From DATFMP01 sp035266845 (GTDB lineage Bacteria > SAR324 > JACQKK01): a stretch of DNA of 64,000 bases. The DNA is taken from assembly GCA_035266845.1 (NCBI GenBank), contig DATFMP010000018.1:17449-81448 (forward strand), in the 5' to 3' direction. A program made the translations under genes and the position numbers. The first letter of the stretch is position 1. Each line of letters starts with the position of its first letter. The notes under the pieces were generated by a model, which had not been told where the DNA came from, did no database searches, and saw only the letters and a program-made list of their open reading frames with translations. This document shows positions 16,640-25,474 of this stretch, in pieces.

Positions 16640-17241
16640 GGTGTCCCCCTTTCGGCATGCGTTGCGCCCGCCAGCTTCCTGCTGTCGTCAGGCGTCGAAT
16701 CGCATCCACCCGTCCGTAGGCGAATGTCAGCGTCGGTCACTTCGATGACATCATGTTAATGAGCTTTTAATTAAAAACGTTTCCACAGTCAAGTTAAAAA
16801 TCCCTAAATACCCCATTTGGGTTAGTTGTTTAGCTCTCCCCAGGGGCATACCGCTATCACAGATTCTGCTGATAGCCCCTGATAGGAGTGGAGCAGAATC
16901 GACTGTAGGCGGTTGTCACACACCGGGTGGACAATTCGGGTCAATTCCCGAACGGAGACTCAGTGACCTGGCGTGGGAAGCCGCGAGGGGGACGGCCGAT
17001 CAGTAGTGCCGCGGCAGGGTGCGGATGGAATTTCGTGCCATCAAGGGCAGCCGCACGACGTGGCCGAGGACGAGCCACTGTTCGAGTAGACGGCGTCGCG
17101 CCTCCCTGGCGCGCGCAGCCGGTGCGGGCCTAGGGCAGCCCGGCGACGATCTGCTTGAGCTCCGCCTCGTTGAAGGCGCGCACGGCTCAAGCCAGTACGA
17201 CGTAGCCCAAGCGCCATCAACGCGCTGGCCTGCGGCCCGGA
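16640..17241. other. Intergenic region with an AT-rich promoter-like segment
   Basis: 602 bases without a supportable gene. Positions 16750-16815 are strikingly AT-rich. On the minus strand TTGACT (16792-16787) and TAAAAG (16769-16764) are spaced by 17 bases, a candidate promoter for the glycine-rich lipoprotein. A small hairpin TTCGGG/CCCGAA lies at 16935-16952. The minus strand at 17183-17130 reads VRAFNEAELKQIVAGLP and a stop, possibly the tail of a lost gene. Confidence 0.4.
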
Positions 17242-19008
17242 TTAGGACGCCGCCTCGGCCTTCGGCGCCGCCTTGTCGGGCGCGGCTTTGGGCGCTGGCT
17301 TTTCGGCTGCGGCCGGCTGGCCCACCCCTGCCAGCTCCTGCAGCAGGTGCCAGTTGGCCAGGCGATCCGCCTGGGCTGCCAGCAGGGCCTCGGACGGCTT
17401 GCCATCCGCGCTGAACTGCTTGGCGAAGCGCCCTTCCGTGCGGGCAAACTCCACGAAATCGAAGGGCTGCTTGGTCTTGGGGTCCGTGGCCCAGTCGTCC
17501 GCAGTGCCCGGATTGCCGCGCAGGCTCAGGCGCTCGCGCATGCGCTCGCCCTTGCGCGGGTCAAACACGAACATCGGGAAGGCGCGGCTCGTCACCGCAC
17601 GCCGAGCCTGGAGCTGCGAGAGGTCGTCGGCCACCCCGTGCTCGGGCTGGCAGGTGGTGTAGACGTTGACCAGGGCCGGGCCCGGGTAGGCATTGGCATC
17701 CTTGATGGCCTGGTAGAAGTGGGGAATGTACGCGGTACTGGTCTGCGCCACGAACACGCCCGGGTGCATCATGGCGATGTTCGCCAGTTCCTTGCGGCGC
17801 TCCACCTTGCCGGGAATGGCGCTGCCGTACGGGGCCATCTTGGCTGCGGCGCCGGTCAGTGTGGAGGTGCTGGCCTGCCCGCCGGTGTTGGAATACACCT
17901 GCGTGTCCAGCACGAGCACCTTGACATCCATGCCGGAGGCCAGCAGGCGGCTCAAGGCCTGGAAGCCGATGTCGTACATGGCGCCGTCCCCGCCGAACAC
18001 CCACAGGCGCTTGTGCCCCCAGCCCTGCTGCTCCCAGCGGGTGCGCACACCCATGGCCACCGTAGGCGCGTTTTCGAACAGCGAGTTGCTCCAGGTGACG
18101 CGGAACGGGTTGTGCGGATAGGTGGAGCCGTACACCGTGTTGCAGCCCGTCGCCGCCACGATGCCGATATCCTCGCGGTCGTACTCCTCGCCGGTCGCCG
18201 CCAGCATCATGCGGATCGCCGTGGCCTCGCCGCAGCCGGCGCAGGAGCCCGCCCCGCCCACATAGAGCAGCGAGCGGTCCTCCTTGAGCATGGTATCCAC
18301 CGGCAGCTTGCGGGCCAGGAATCGCTCAGGCGATTCGGGCAGGCTCTGCATGTGCTGGGTGCGCGTGCGGTAGCGCTGCACGAGCGGCTCCTCCTTGGTG
18401 ACCATCTCCAGCGCCGCGTGGCTGCCGCACACCTCCACGCACTCCCCGCAGCCCTTGCACTTGGCGGGGTCAACGTAGATGGCGAACAGCCCGCCCGTTT
18501 CTCCCTTCTTGGCGTAGACCCCATGGAATTTGGTGGTCTCCACCCATTGCGCGCGGAAGTCGTCGCGCTCGCCCTCGTCCAGGATGGCTTCCGCCTCCGC
18601 GTCCACGATGTGCGACTCGGCTACCTTGCCCAGGATCGCCGTGTCCGGGCAGGCTGTCACGCACTCCATGCAGGCCACGCACTTGTCCGCGATGAAGTGC
18701 GGCAGCTCCGGGGAAACGTGCGAGAAGTCACGGAACACGCCCGTCCCCGGCGGCACCAGCGAGCGCGCAATGCCCACATCCGCTGGCAAGGCCCCGCCCT
18801 CTCCGCCGGAATAGGCGCCAATGACCTGCTCGTTGAACTGGTCCACGTAACCGTCCAGGTCCAGCTCGAAGGCCGTGAAGGCCCAGTGCGGGCCATGCGA
18901 TTCCAACGGCTCGTGCGCCTCTTTCATGAGCGGACCCTCGCCCGCGCTGGAGGGTCGCCGCGAGGTGACCTTGGAGACGACGACCCGCTCTTCGTCACGG
19001 AATGCCAT
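17242..19008 (-). CDS. Pyruvate:ferredoxin oxidoreductase, fused ferredoxin (delta) and TPP (beta) subunits
   Basis: A 588-residue cytosolic protein equal to the C-terminal half of NifJ-type enzymes. Two 4Fe-4S motifs occur at about residues 109-120 (CVACMECVTACP) and 183-194 (CKGCGECVEVC), then CAGCGE and the TPP site FGGDGAMYDIGFQ near 340, followed by DTQVYSNTGGQ. The enzyme converts pyruvate and CoA to acetyl-CoA, CO2 and reduced ferredoxin, reversibly. The last 30 residues are a Lys/Ala/Pro-rich tail (AAEKPAPKAAPDKAAPK) not usual in the family. The alpha-gamma half is encoded on the same strand upstream, with a nitroreductase gene in between. ATG at 19008. Confidence 0.93.
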   Translation of the reverse strand: MAFRDEERVVVSKVTSRRPSSAGEGPLMKEAHEPLESHGPHWAFTAFELDLDGYVDQFNEQVIGAYSGGEGGALPADVGIARSLVPPGTGVFRDFSHVSPELPHFIADKCVACMECVTACPDTAILGKVAESHIVDAEAEAILDEGERDDFRAQWVETTKFHGVYAKKGETGGLFAIYVDPAKCKGCGECVEVCGSHAALEMVTKEEPLVQRYRTRTQHMQSLPESPERFLARKLPVDTMLKEDRSLLYVGGAGSCAGCGEATAIRMMLAATGEEYDREDIGIVAATGCNTVYGSTYPHNPFRVTWSNSLFENAPTVAMGVRTRWEQQGWGHKRLWVFGGDGAMYDIGFQALSRLLASGMDVKVLVLDTQVYSNTGGQASTSTLTGAAAKMAPYGSAIPGKVERRKELANIAMMHPGVFVAQTSTAYIPHFYQAIKDANAYPGPALVNVYTTCQPEHGVADDLSQLQARRAVTSRAFPMFVFDPRKGERMRERLSLRGNPGTADDWATDPKTKQPFDFVEFARTEGRFAKQFSADGKPSEALLAAQADRLANWHLLQELAGVGQPAAAEKPAPKAAPDKAAPKAEAAS

Positions 19009-19073
19009 GGGGTTGCCTCTGCTCGGTTCGGGTTGCTTCCTGCTCGATCGTTGTGTGCGGCCGGCCAGTCGGG

Positions 19074-20198
19074 TCAGACGGTAACGAAGCGCACCAGTGG
19101 CATGCGCAGACTCATCGGCCGCGGATAGTCCTCCACGTAGCCCACGCGCAACAGGAACTGCACGGCCTCGGACAGGCCCAGTTCATCGCTCATGTGCTCG
19201 CTCCAGGGAGACTCTTCCAACGCTTGGCTCATCGGGTGCACCGCAATGCCCAGAGCGAGGGCCTCCAGCGCCAAGCGCTCGAACACGCGCCCTGCCGCGA
19301 CCACATCCGCCAGTCGGGGTCCCGTGCTCGTGACCGCGATCCAGCCGCCGTTGTGATCGAGCTGCTCGGTCACGCGCTCCAGCGTGCGGCGCCGGAAGTC
19401 CGCCGTCAGCACGTCCGCCGGGGTATAGAAGTGGCGCACATACCAGCCGGTGAGGCCGTGGATGCCCATCGCCTCCGGCGTGAGCCCGTTGCGCAGCGTC
19501 CGGGCCGCGGTATCGCGCCAGCGGATCCAGGCGGCCAGTTCCCGCACGGAATCGTCCCGGGCGGCTTGCCCGCGGTTGGCCTCCAGCGTGGCGGTGCGCA
19601 CCAACTCCGCCTGTCGGCTGCCGACCTGGTAGTAGAACACCTGCTCGGGTGCGTGCGCCCGCAGCGCCTCCCAATCCTTCGCGCGCAGGGGCCGGCTCGG
19701 CAGCGCCGCCCGCACGGTGCAGCGCTGGCGCATGCGCTCCAGCGGATAGTTCACTGGCTCGATGGGCGTCAGGCGCACGTCCAGCAGGTCGGCCGCGTGC
19801 GACTCGTCCGTCAGCGGCGCCACCTGCAGCCGGTAACCTTTCGTTCCCACGGCCAACGACAGATTCTCCACGAACGCGCCCACGGACAGCAGCAGCTCGC
19901 GATTGTCCGGGTCCACCGCGGGCAGCCAGCGCTCGCGCGAGGACCCGATCACCCAGCGCCCCGGCTGAACGATGCGCACCGTCCAGGGCTGCGCGTTGTG
20001 GCCACTGGGGGCCAGTGCGGCCAGGCCCAACCATTCGGCCTCCTGGGTGCTGACGCCGCGGGGACGGGCCACCGAGGGGTCGGCCAAGTCGTCGCGCACC
20101 ACGCCGCCGCATCCCGCCAGCCAGGGCGCGGCACCCAGCGCCAGCACACCCGCGCCGGCGTTCCGCAGGAAAGCGCGTCTCCCGCTGGGCTGAATCAT
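19074..20198 (-). CDS. Tat-exported nitroreductase-family lipoprotein
   Basis: A 374-residue flavoprotein of the nitroreductase fold, closest in appearance to the Acg-like group (AALAPSGHNAQPW is the FMN-binding signature). The N-terminus has the twin-arginine motif GRRAFLRNAG followed by a lipobox WLAGC (Cys 30), so it should be exported folded, with flavin, and anchored by lipid. The C-terminal HPMSQALEES and FLLRVGY segments fit the family. It lies between the two halves of pyruvate:ferredoxin oxidoreductase with gaps of 26 and 65 bases, so it is probably co-transcribed although it works on the other side of the membrane. Substrate unknown. Confidence 0.8.
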   Translation of the reverse strand: MIQPSGRRAFLRNAGAGVLALGAAPWLAGCGGVVRDDLADPSVARPRGVSTQEAEWLGLAALAPSGHNAQPWTVRIVQPGRWVIGSSRERWLPAVDPDNRELLLSVGAFVENLSLAVGTKGYRLQVAPLTDESHAADLLDVRLTPIEPVNYPLERMRQRCTVRAALPSRPLRAKDWEALRAHAPEQVFYYQVGSRQAELVRTATLEANRGQAARDDSVRELAAWIRWRDTAARTLRNGLTPEAMGIHGLTGWYVRHFYTPADVLTADFRRRTLERVTEQLDHNGGWIAVTSTGPRLADVVAAGRVFERLALEALALGIAVHPMSQALEESPWSEHMSDELGLSEAVQFLLRVGYVEDYPRPMSLRMPLVRFVTV

Positions 20199-20224
20199 GG
20201 CGCCTCTCGTGCGCGCCGCGGCGC

Positions 20225-22615
20225 TTAGACAAGCTGTCCGGTCGCGCGCGCCAGATCGGTCATGGACAGGATCCCGACCGGATGCGTGTGGTCGCTCTCC
20301 GACTGCGTCACCACGAGCCGATGTACACGGTGGTAGAGCATCTTCTGCACGGCATCCTTGAGCGGCTCGCCCGGCCAGGTGCAGATCACGTCGGAGGTCA
20401 TCAGGTGCCGCGGCTGCAGGGCGGGCAACTCCAGCCGTTCCACCGGGCTCATGGAGGCACGCGTGAGATCGGTCGTGGAAAGGATGCCCGCCATGTGCCC
20501 GCCGGGATCGGTCACCACGATGGCCGAGATGTGCTCGGACTCCATCGTTCGCACGACCTCCTTGAGCGGCTGATCGGGCCGGCAGGTTACCACGCCTCGG
20601 TGCATTATCTCCGCCACAGTGCGGCCGGCATAGTGCGCCGCTTCCTCGCCGGCCGAAGCGCGGATCAGCTCACCGGGCACCTCGCGCACATCGCGGTAGC
20701 CCCGCTCCACGCAGCGCAGGTTTGCCTGCACTACCTGCTCGGACTGGCGGCCGAAGTACTTGTGCAGGGCCTTTTCCACCCGCGCCAGCAGATCCTCATC
20801 CGCGAGGCCCAATTGCTCGCGGAACGGCGCCACGCGCAGGAACACGCCCAGCAGCACGATGCCCTGCATGCGGATCTCCAGGTCCGCCCGCGTTGTCTCC
20901 TCGCGCGCAATACGGGCGGCGTCCAGGTAGTACAGGCGTGCGTGGGCATCGCGCAGGCTGCGCCGCGAAGCCAGCGGCACGCCGGCCCAGAGCGCCGCGG
21001 GATCGTCCGAGGCCCACTGCACGAATGCGATACCACCCTCGCTGAGCCCCTCGAAGGGGTCACCCAGGTGCAGCGCGTTGACGTTGTTGAGCGGGACGAA
21101 TTCCGCCTGGTCCATCTCGCAGTGGGTGCGGATGGGCTCGCGGGCGAGGGTCAGGTAGTAGTTCGTGGGCAGGCCCTTCTTCTCCGACCCATAGTGGGGA
21201 TAGGCCTGGGCGTAGACACCGAACAGATCGGCCGCCACCGTGGCAATCACCTTGTTGGTGGTCACCGAGCCATAGCCACCGATGGAGTAGCCGCGCATGG
21301 AGAACGCCTTCGGCGGCCGGATGTCCGGCGCGGTCTCAGTGGGAAGCGCTGTGGGGTGATCCACGTTGAGGCTGAAGAACGAGCGGTGCTCTGCATCGCC
21401 GCCGGCCAGCATCTCGTATACCGCGATCAGATCCGCCGTGCGCACGTCGCGGCTGCCCAGTCCCGCCGCACCCGAGTAGATGTCCGGAATGCGGTGCAAT
21501 TTGGGATAGGCGGGGTGCCCCGTCAGCGCATCGCAGAAGGCCGCTTTCACCTCCGCCGTGAGCGGATTGCTCTGGCCGGCGGGGTTGTCCATGCGCTCGA
21601 TCACTGCCACGGCCGAGACATTCTTGAGCAGATCCACCAACTCCGGCCCCGGGAACGGCCGGAACGCGGTGGGGTGTACCACGCCCACGCGCATACCTCG
21701 CTGGTCGCGCAGATAGTCCACCACCGCCTCGGCCGTCTCCGCCGTGGTGCCCAGCGCCACGATGGCGAAGTCTGCGTCGGTCATGCGATAGCCGCTTACC
21801 AGCCCATAGTGCCGCCCGGTGAGACCGTGGTACTCCTCCATCGCCACCACCAGGGCCCGTTGCAGCTGGTCGTAGTAGTACCGCTGCGCGATCTTGCCCC
21901 GCATGTAGGCTTCCTGGTTCTGCACCACTCCTGATTGGATACCGCGCTGGGGATCGAAGATCGGGCGCAAGCGCTCACCCGGCGCACCCACGTAGTCCCG
22001 CATCAACTCCGGCTCGGGCAGACGCAGCGATTCCAGCGTGTGCGTGGTCAGGAAGCCGTCCTGCACGTTGAGGAACGGCGTCTCGGTAGCCTCGGCCGTG
22101 CGACGGGCAATCAGGCACAGGTCTGCCGCCTCCTGGGCATTGCGGGCGAAGAGCATGCCCCAGCCGCAGTCCGCCACGCCCATCACGTCGTCATGGCCCG
22201 CGTGGACGTTGAGCGCTTGGCTGGTCAGGGCCCGCGCGCCGATGTTGAACACCACCGGCAGGCGCTTGCCGCTGATCACGTAAAGCACCTCCTTCATGAG
22301 GATCAGGCCCTGCCCGGAGGTGAAGTTGGTCACGCGTCCGCCCGCCAGCGCGAATCCCTCGGACATCGAGGCGGAGGAGTGCTCCGATTCGGACTCCAGG
22401 AAGCGCAGGGTTTCACCCCACAGATTCTTGAAGCCGTTGGCGGCGGCCTGCGCATACTGCACGCCCATGTTGGTTGAGGGCGTGATGGGATACGCGCAGG
22501 CGGCTTGGCTGATGTGCGTTTCCACCCACACCACTGCACCCGTGCCGTCATCGGTGGTGGGCGTGCCGGGGAAGGGCGGCTCCATGCGGGATTGAGGCTT
22601 GCTCATGGTCTGCAT
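20225..22615 (-). CDS. Pyruvate:ferredoxin oxidoreductase, fused alpha-gamma subunits with two C-terminal CBS domains
   Basis: A 796-residue protein. Residues about 30-420 are the alpha domain (ISQAACAYPITPST, GSSHASMSEGFALA-type loop, FTSGQGLILMKEVL), about 435-630 the gamma domain (MRGYSIGGYGSVTTNK, YGSEKKGLPTNYYL), and 666-796 a CBS pair (VAEIMHRGVVTCRPDQPLKE and HLMTSDVICTWPGEPLKDAV). Together with the delta-beta gene this makes a complete NifJ-like enzyme. CBS domains bind adenine nucleotides; their fusion to this enzyme is unusual and suggests energy-dependent control. The start is uncertain: ATGs at 22615 and 22606 both precede the conserved region, neither with a clear ribosome site, and an open frame continues upstream to 22930. 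Confidence 0.88.
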   Translation of the reverse strand: MQTMSKPQSRMEPPFPGTPTTDDGTGAVVWVETHISQAACAYPITPSTNMGVQYAQAAANGFKNLWGETLRFLESESEHSSASMSEGFALAGGRVTNFTSGQGLILMKEVLYVISGKRLPVVFNIGARALTSQALNVHAGHDDVMGVADCGWGMLFARNAQEAADLCLIARRTAEATETPFLNVQDGFLTTHTLESLRLPEPELMRDYVGAPGERLRPIFDPQRGIQSGVVQNQEAYMRGKIAQRYYYDQLQRALVVAMEEYHGLTGRHYGLVSGYRMTDADFAIVALGTTAETAEAVVDYLRDQRGMRVGVVHPTAFRPFPGPELVDLLKNVSAVAVIERMDNPAGQSNPLTAEVKAAFCDALTGHPAYPKLHRIPDIYSGAAGLGSRDVRTADLIAVYEMLAGGDAEHRSFFSLNVDHPTALPTETAPDIRPPKAFSMRGYSIGGYGSVTTNKVIATVAADLFGVYAQAYPHYGSEKKGLPTNYYLTLAREPIRTHCEMDQAEFVPLNNVNALHLGDPFEGLSEGGIAFVQWASDDPAALWAGVPLASRRSLRDAHARLYYLDAARIAREETTRADLEIRMQGIVLLGVFLRVAPFREQLGLADEDLLARVEKALHKYFGRQSEQVVQANLRCVERGYRDVREVPGELIRASAGEEAAHYAGRTVAEIMHRGVVTCRPDQPLKEVVRTMESEHISAIVVTDPGGHMAGILSTTDLTRASMSPVERLELPALQPRHLMTSDVICTWPGEPLKDAVQKMLYHRVHRLVVTQSESDHTHPVGILSMTDLARATGQLV

Positions 22616-23054
22616 CGAATCGGAGGATACTGGGCGCACCAAGGGCTGGGCGCTCTCTTGGTCCCATGCTAGGCGCCCGGGCATCGCTTCGCCTTGACTT
22701 GCGTCAATTTCTGTCGGTGTGGCCGAGAGCCTGTGGTGCAGTCGCCACAGGGGCCCCGGCCGACTGAACGTCGCACTTCGACACTGCGTCCAACGGCAAA
22801 AGGGACAGGCGGAGCGGTTGCACTCGTGGCTGATCCACCACACAGGGTGCGGAGACCCGGGGCCGACCCGCGAGTCACCCCAGTGCACTGATCCGATACG
22901 GGATGGATTCACTTGGTGGCACTGGGCCAACGATTTGCATGCGAGGGTTCAGTGGAAGCGATCCGAACGGGACGATCCCCGAGGTGGAACGTGCGGCAGC
23001 GCGCCGCAACTCGCACGAACTGGATGTTCACAGGACCCCAACATTGAGGTGACC
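22616..23054. other. Divergent intergenic region, no gene seen
   Basis: 439 bases between the oxidoreductase alpha-gamma gene and the Pal-like gene. Open frames run through it on both strands but lack start signals and family resemblance. Promoters for both flanking genes should lie here; I could not pick a convincing pair of hexamers. Confidence 0.35.
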
Positions 23055-23768
23055 ATGCGATTGTTCCTGATTTCCCTGGCGGCAGTGCTCTTGGCGGCCG
23101 GTTGCGCGAACAACCGTCCCGGCTCGCCCGATATGGCGCCCAGCGCCCAGGCACAGCTCAACAGCGCCAATTCGGGCTGGTCCGTACCGCCCGGCCAGAA
23201 GCACGCGAGCCAACCCACGGCCCAACAGCCCGCCGGCGAAGCCGCGGTGGCCAATGCCGATCATGCGAAAAGTGGGCAGGCGAGCAACCAAGCCATGCAG
23301 CAGCCCGACCAGCAATCGCAGGCCAAGCCGCAGCAACCGCTCGTGAAGCCGCTGGTGCCGGCGTTTCCCGTGCGCATGGAGGAAGACCGGGTCACCCCGC
23401 TCCAGACGGTGCACTTCGGCTTCGACGACTGGAATCTCACGCCCCAGGCCCGCGCGTTGCTCGATGCCAATGCGCGCTGGATGAAGGCCAATCCCCAAGT
23501 GAACGTGAAAGTCGCGGGGAACTGCGACGAGCGGGGCAGTCCGGAGTACAACCTCGCGCTCGGCGAGCGGCGCGCCAATCGCGTGCGCGACTACCTGATC
23601 GAACACGGCGTGCCGGCGGACAACATGATCACCGTCAGCTACGGCGAGGAGATGCCCGTCGACCCAGGTCATGATGCGGCCGCCTGGGCCAAAAACCGCC
23701 GTGTCGACTTCACCCGCACGGACGGGCGGCAGGTCTCCGGCGACGAACGCACCACGCCCTCCAGCTAG
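23055..23768 (+). CDS. OmpA/Pal-family peptidoglycan-associated lipoprotein
   Basis: A 237-residue outer-membrane lipoprotein. The signal peptide ends in LLAAGC (Cys 17). Residues about 20-115 are a Gln/Ala/Pro-rich linker, longer than in ordinary Pal. The OmpA C-terminal domain follows: VHFGFDDWNLTPQARALLDA, then NVKVAGNCDERGSPEYNLALG and AWAKNRRVDF, containing the residues that bind diaminopimelate. It tethers the outer membrane to peptidoglycan. No tolB or tolQRA adjoins it, so it may not be the main Pal. ATG at 23055 with GAGGTG 5 bases upstream. Confidence 0.88.
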   Translation: MRLFLISLAAVLLAAGCANNRPGSPDMAPSAQAQLNSANSGWSVPPGQKHASQPTAQQPAGEAAVANADHAKSGQASNQAMQQPDQQSQAKPQQPLVKPLVPAFPVRMEEDRVTPLQTVHFGFDDWNLTPQARALLDANARWMKANPQVNVKVAGNCDERGSPEYNLALGERRANRVRDYLIEHGVPADNMITVSYGEEMPVDPGHDAAAWAKNRRVDFTRTDGRQVSGDERTTPSS

Positions 23769-23850
23769 GCGCGGGCCAGTCCCGCTACATATCGCAGGCA
23801 GCCGTACCCAGGTTGTCTGCCGGGTGATCCGGAACGCCAGGGATGGCGAG

Positions 23851-23896
23851 GCCGGGCGCAGCGCTCCAGGCATGGAAACGTTGCGCCCGGCTTTCT
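23851..23896 (+). terminator. Intrinsic terminator candidate after the Pal-like gene
   Basis: GCCGGGCGCAGCG pairs with CGTTGCGCCCGGC (13 bp with one G-T pair, 15-base loop), followed by TTTCT. It lies 83 bases after the stop codon. The remaining bases up to the tetR promoter hold no gene. Confidence 0.6.
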
Positions 23897-24045
23897 CAAG
23901 CCTCCCCTCCAGTCTATGACGCCCATCAAGGCCCCCCGACGTCGGGCTTGCTAGGCTAGGTCCCGGGGGCAATGTTCCCCCACGGAGCCGTCAGCAAGCC
24001 GTTGCGCCCGCCGCACAGGATGATGGTTGGATTGGCTTGAGATAA

Positions 24046-24074
24046 TTGACTGATTGATCGGTCAGTTCTATAGT
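24046..24074 (+). promoter_or_regulatory. Sigma70 promoter with overlapping TetR-type operator
   Basis: TTGACT (-35), exactly 17 bases, then TATAGT (-10). The spacer contains the imperfect palindrome ACTGATTGATCGGTCAGT (24049-24066; 7 of 9 half-site positions match), typical of TetR operators and placed so that a bound repressor would block RNA polymerase. Expected transcription start is near 24081, the GTG start codon of tetR itself. Confidence 0.75.
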
Positions 24075-24080
24075 GAGCGT

Positions 24081-24683
24081 GTGGAAGAGCGAAGAGACGA
24101 GCGCAAAGCCAAGGGCGCGCGCTCCCGTCAAGCGATCCTGCGGGCGGCGCTGGCTACACTGGCGGACAAGGGACTGGAAGGCTTTTCTGCGCGCAACGTG
24201 GCCGAGCGGGCTGGTGTGAGCACCGCAACGCTGTTCCATCACTTCGCGTCCCTGGACGAATTGCAGCTGGAAGCGATGCTGCTGGTGCTGGACGACGCGA
24301 TGGACGCACGGCCCATCGCAAGTGAGCCGGACGCGCGGCACTACCTGCGCGCACTGGGCGATTTGGCGCTGGATATGGTGCGGGAGCAGCCGGAGCTGAT
24401 GCGCGTTGGAAGCGCGCTGTTCGGCAAGCTCCCGTTCAGCGAGCCGCTGCAGCAGAGCGCGGCGAAACACTACACCCGCTACGTGGACCGCATCGAGACG
24501 GAACTGGCAGGCGTCAACCGGGGCGAGGCTGCCGCGCCCTCCCTGCGCAACATGGCGCTGGCACTGGGGCTGCTGCTCGACGGCATGGCCAATCACTGGG
24601 CGATCTATCATGACGTGGAAACGCTGGAACGATTCTGGACGGATATGGTTGCGCTCTTCGCTGTGCACCTGGAGCCGCAATAG
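24081..24683 (+). CDS. TetR/AcrR-family transcriptional repressor
   Basis: A 200-residue regulator. The N-terminal helix-turn-helix reads GARSRQAILRAALATLADKG, then FSARNVAERAGVSTATLFHHF. The C-terminal domain is all-helical and variable, presumably for ligand binding. I chose the GTG at 24081; the only upstream alternative, TTG at 24054, lies within the promoter. The predicted +1 coincides with this GTG, so the message may be leaderless. The palindrome in its promoter indicates autoregulation, and the following export genes are the likely regulon. Confidence 0.88.
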   Translation: MEERRDERKAKGARSRQAILRAALATLADKGLEGFSARNVAERAGVSTATLFHHFASLDELQLEAMLLVLDDAMDARPIASEPDARHYLRALGDLALDMVREQPELMRVGSALFGKLPFSEPLQQSAAKHYTRYVDRIETELAGVNRGEAAAPSLRNMALALGLLLDGMANHWAIYHDVETLERFWTDMVALFAVHLEPQ

Positions 24684-25455
24684 GGCCGGCGGGCGACTGC
24701 CGAGCCTGCTGCTGGCGCTGGCACTGGCACTGCTGCCCGCCCTGGCATTCCCGGCGCGGGCGTCCGACCTGCCGGACGCAAAAGCGCTGATGCGCAAGGT
24801 GGACGAGCTCTGGCGCGGGCAATCATCCCAGGCCCAGCTCACCATGACGGTGAAGACGGCCCGCTACGAGCGCACCATGACCATGGAGGCCTGGAGCGAG
24901 GGCAAGGACAAGTCGCTCGTGAAGATTCTGGCGCCCAAGAAGGACCGCGGCATCGCGACGCTGAAGGTGGACAAGAACATCTGGAACTACCTGCCCAAGA
25001 TCAACCGCGTCACCAAGATTCCGCCCAGCATGATGATGGGCTCGTGGATGGGCAGCCACTTCACCAATGACGATCTGGTGAAGGAAAGCTCGTACGAGGA
25101 CGACTACGATTCCAAGCTCACCTTCGCGGGCATGCGCAATGGCCAACGCGTCTATGAGATAACCTCCACGCCCAAACCAGAGGCGGTGGTGGTGTGGGGC
25201 AAGGTGGTGACGGAGATTGCCCAGGATACGCTGTTGCCCATCCGCGCCGTATACTTCGACGAGGACGGCAAGCCCGCCCGCACCATGACCTTCGGGGATC
25301 CCAAGACCTTCGACGGGCGCCGGCTGCCCACGCGGCTGGTGCTGCTGCCGGAAGACAAGCCGGGCGAATCCACCACGGTGCTCTACGACGCGATCCGCTT
25401 CGACATGAAGCTGCGGCCCGACCTGTTCACACTGCGCGGGCTGCAGGAACAGTGA
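24649..25455 (+). CDS. LolA-like outer-membrane lipoprotein-sorting protein (periplasmic)
   Basis: A 268-residue protein with a signal peptide (RSSLCTWSRNR, Leu/Ala core, FPARASD). The mature part shows the family pattern DAKALMRKVDELWRG, LTMTVKTARYERTMTMEAWS and IWNYLPKINRVTKIPPSMMM, a half-barrel that carries acylated or hydrophobic cargo. The start is uncertain: a TTG at 24649 overlaps tetR by 35 bases and is the nearest plausible start before the signal peptide. It precedes two FtsX-type permeases and a LolD-like ATPase, so it probably receives cargo from that transporter. Confidence 0.82.
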   Translation: MRSSLCTWSRNRAGGRLPSLLLALALALLPALAFPARASDLPDAKALMRKVDELWRGQSSQAQLTMTVKTARYERTMTMEAWSEGKDKSLVKILAPKKDRGIATLKVDKNIWNYLPKINRVTKIPPSMMMGSWMGSHFTNDDLVKESSYEDDYDSKLTFAGMRNGQRVYEITSTPKPEAVVVWGKVVTEIAQDTLLPIRAVYFDEDGKPARTMTFGDPKTFDGRRLPTRLVLLPEDKPGESTTVLYDAIRFDMKLRPDLFTLRGLQEQ

Positions 25456-25474
25456 GACCCCGGAGGCACGGCCT

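Noticed and set aside
16935..16952. T-arm-like hairpin TTCGGG/CCCGAA resembling part of a tRNA
   Set aside because: No acceptor stem, anticodon arm or CCA-like end can be placed around it.
17130..17183. Minus-strand reading VRAFNEAELKQIVAGLP ending in a stop, like the tail of a gene
   Set aside because: Only 18 codons, preceded by a stop in the same frame; too little for a pseudogene call.
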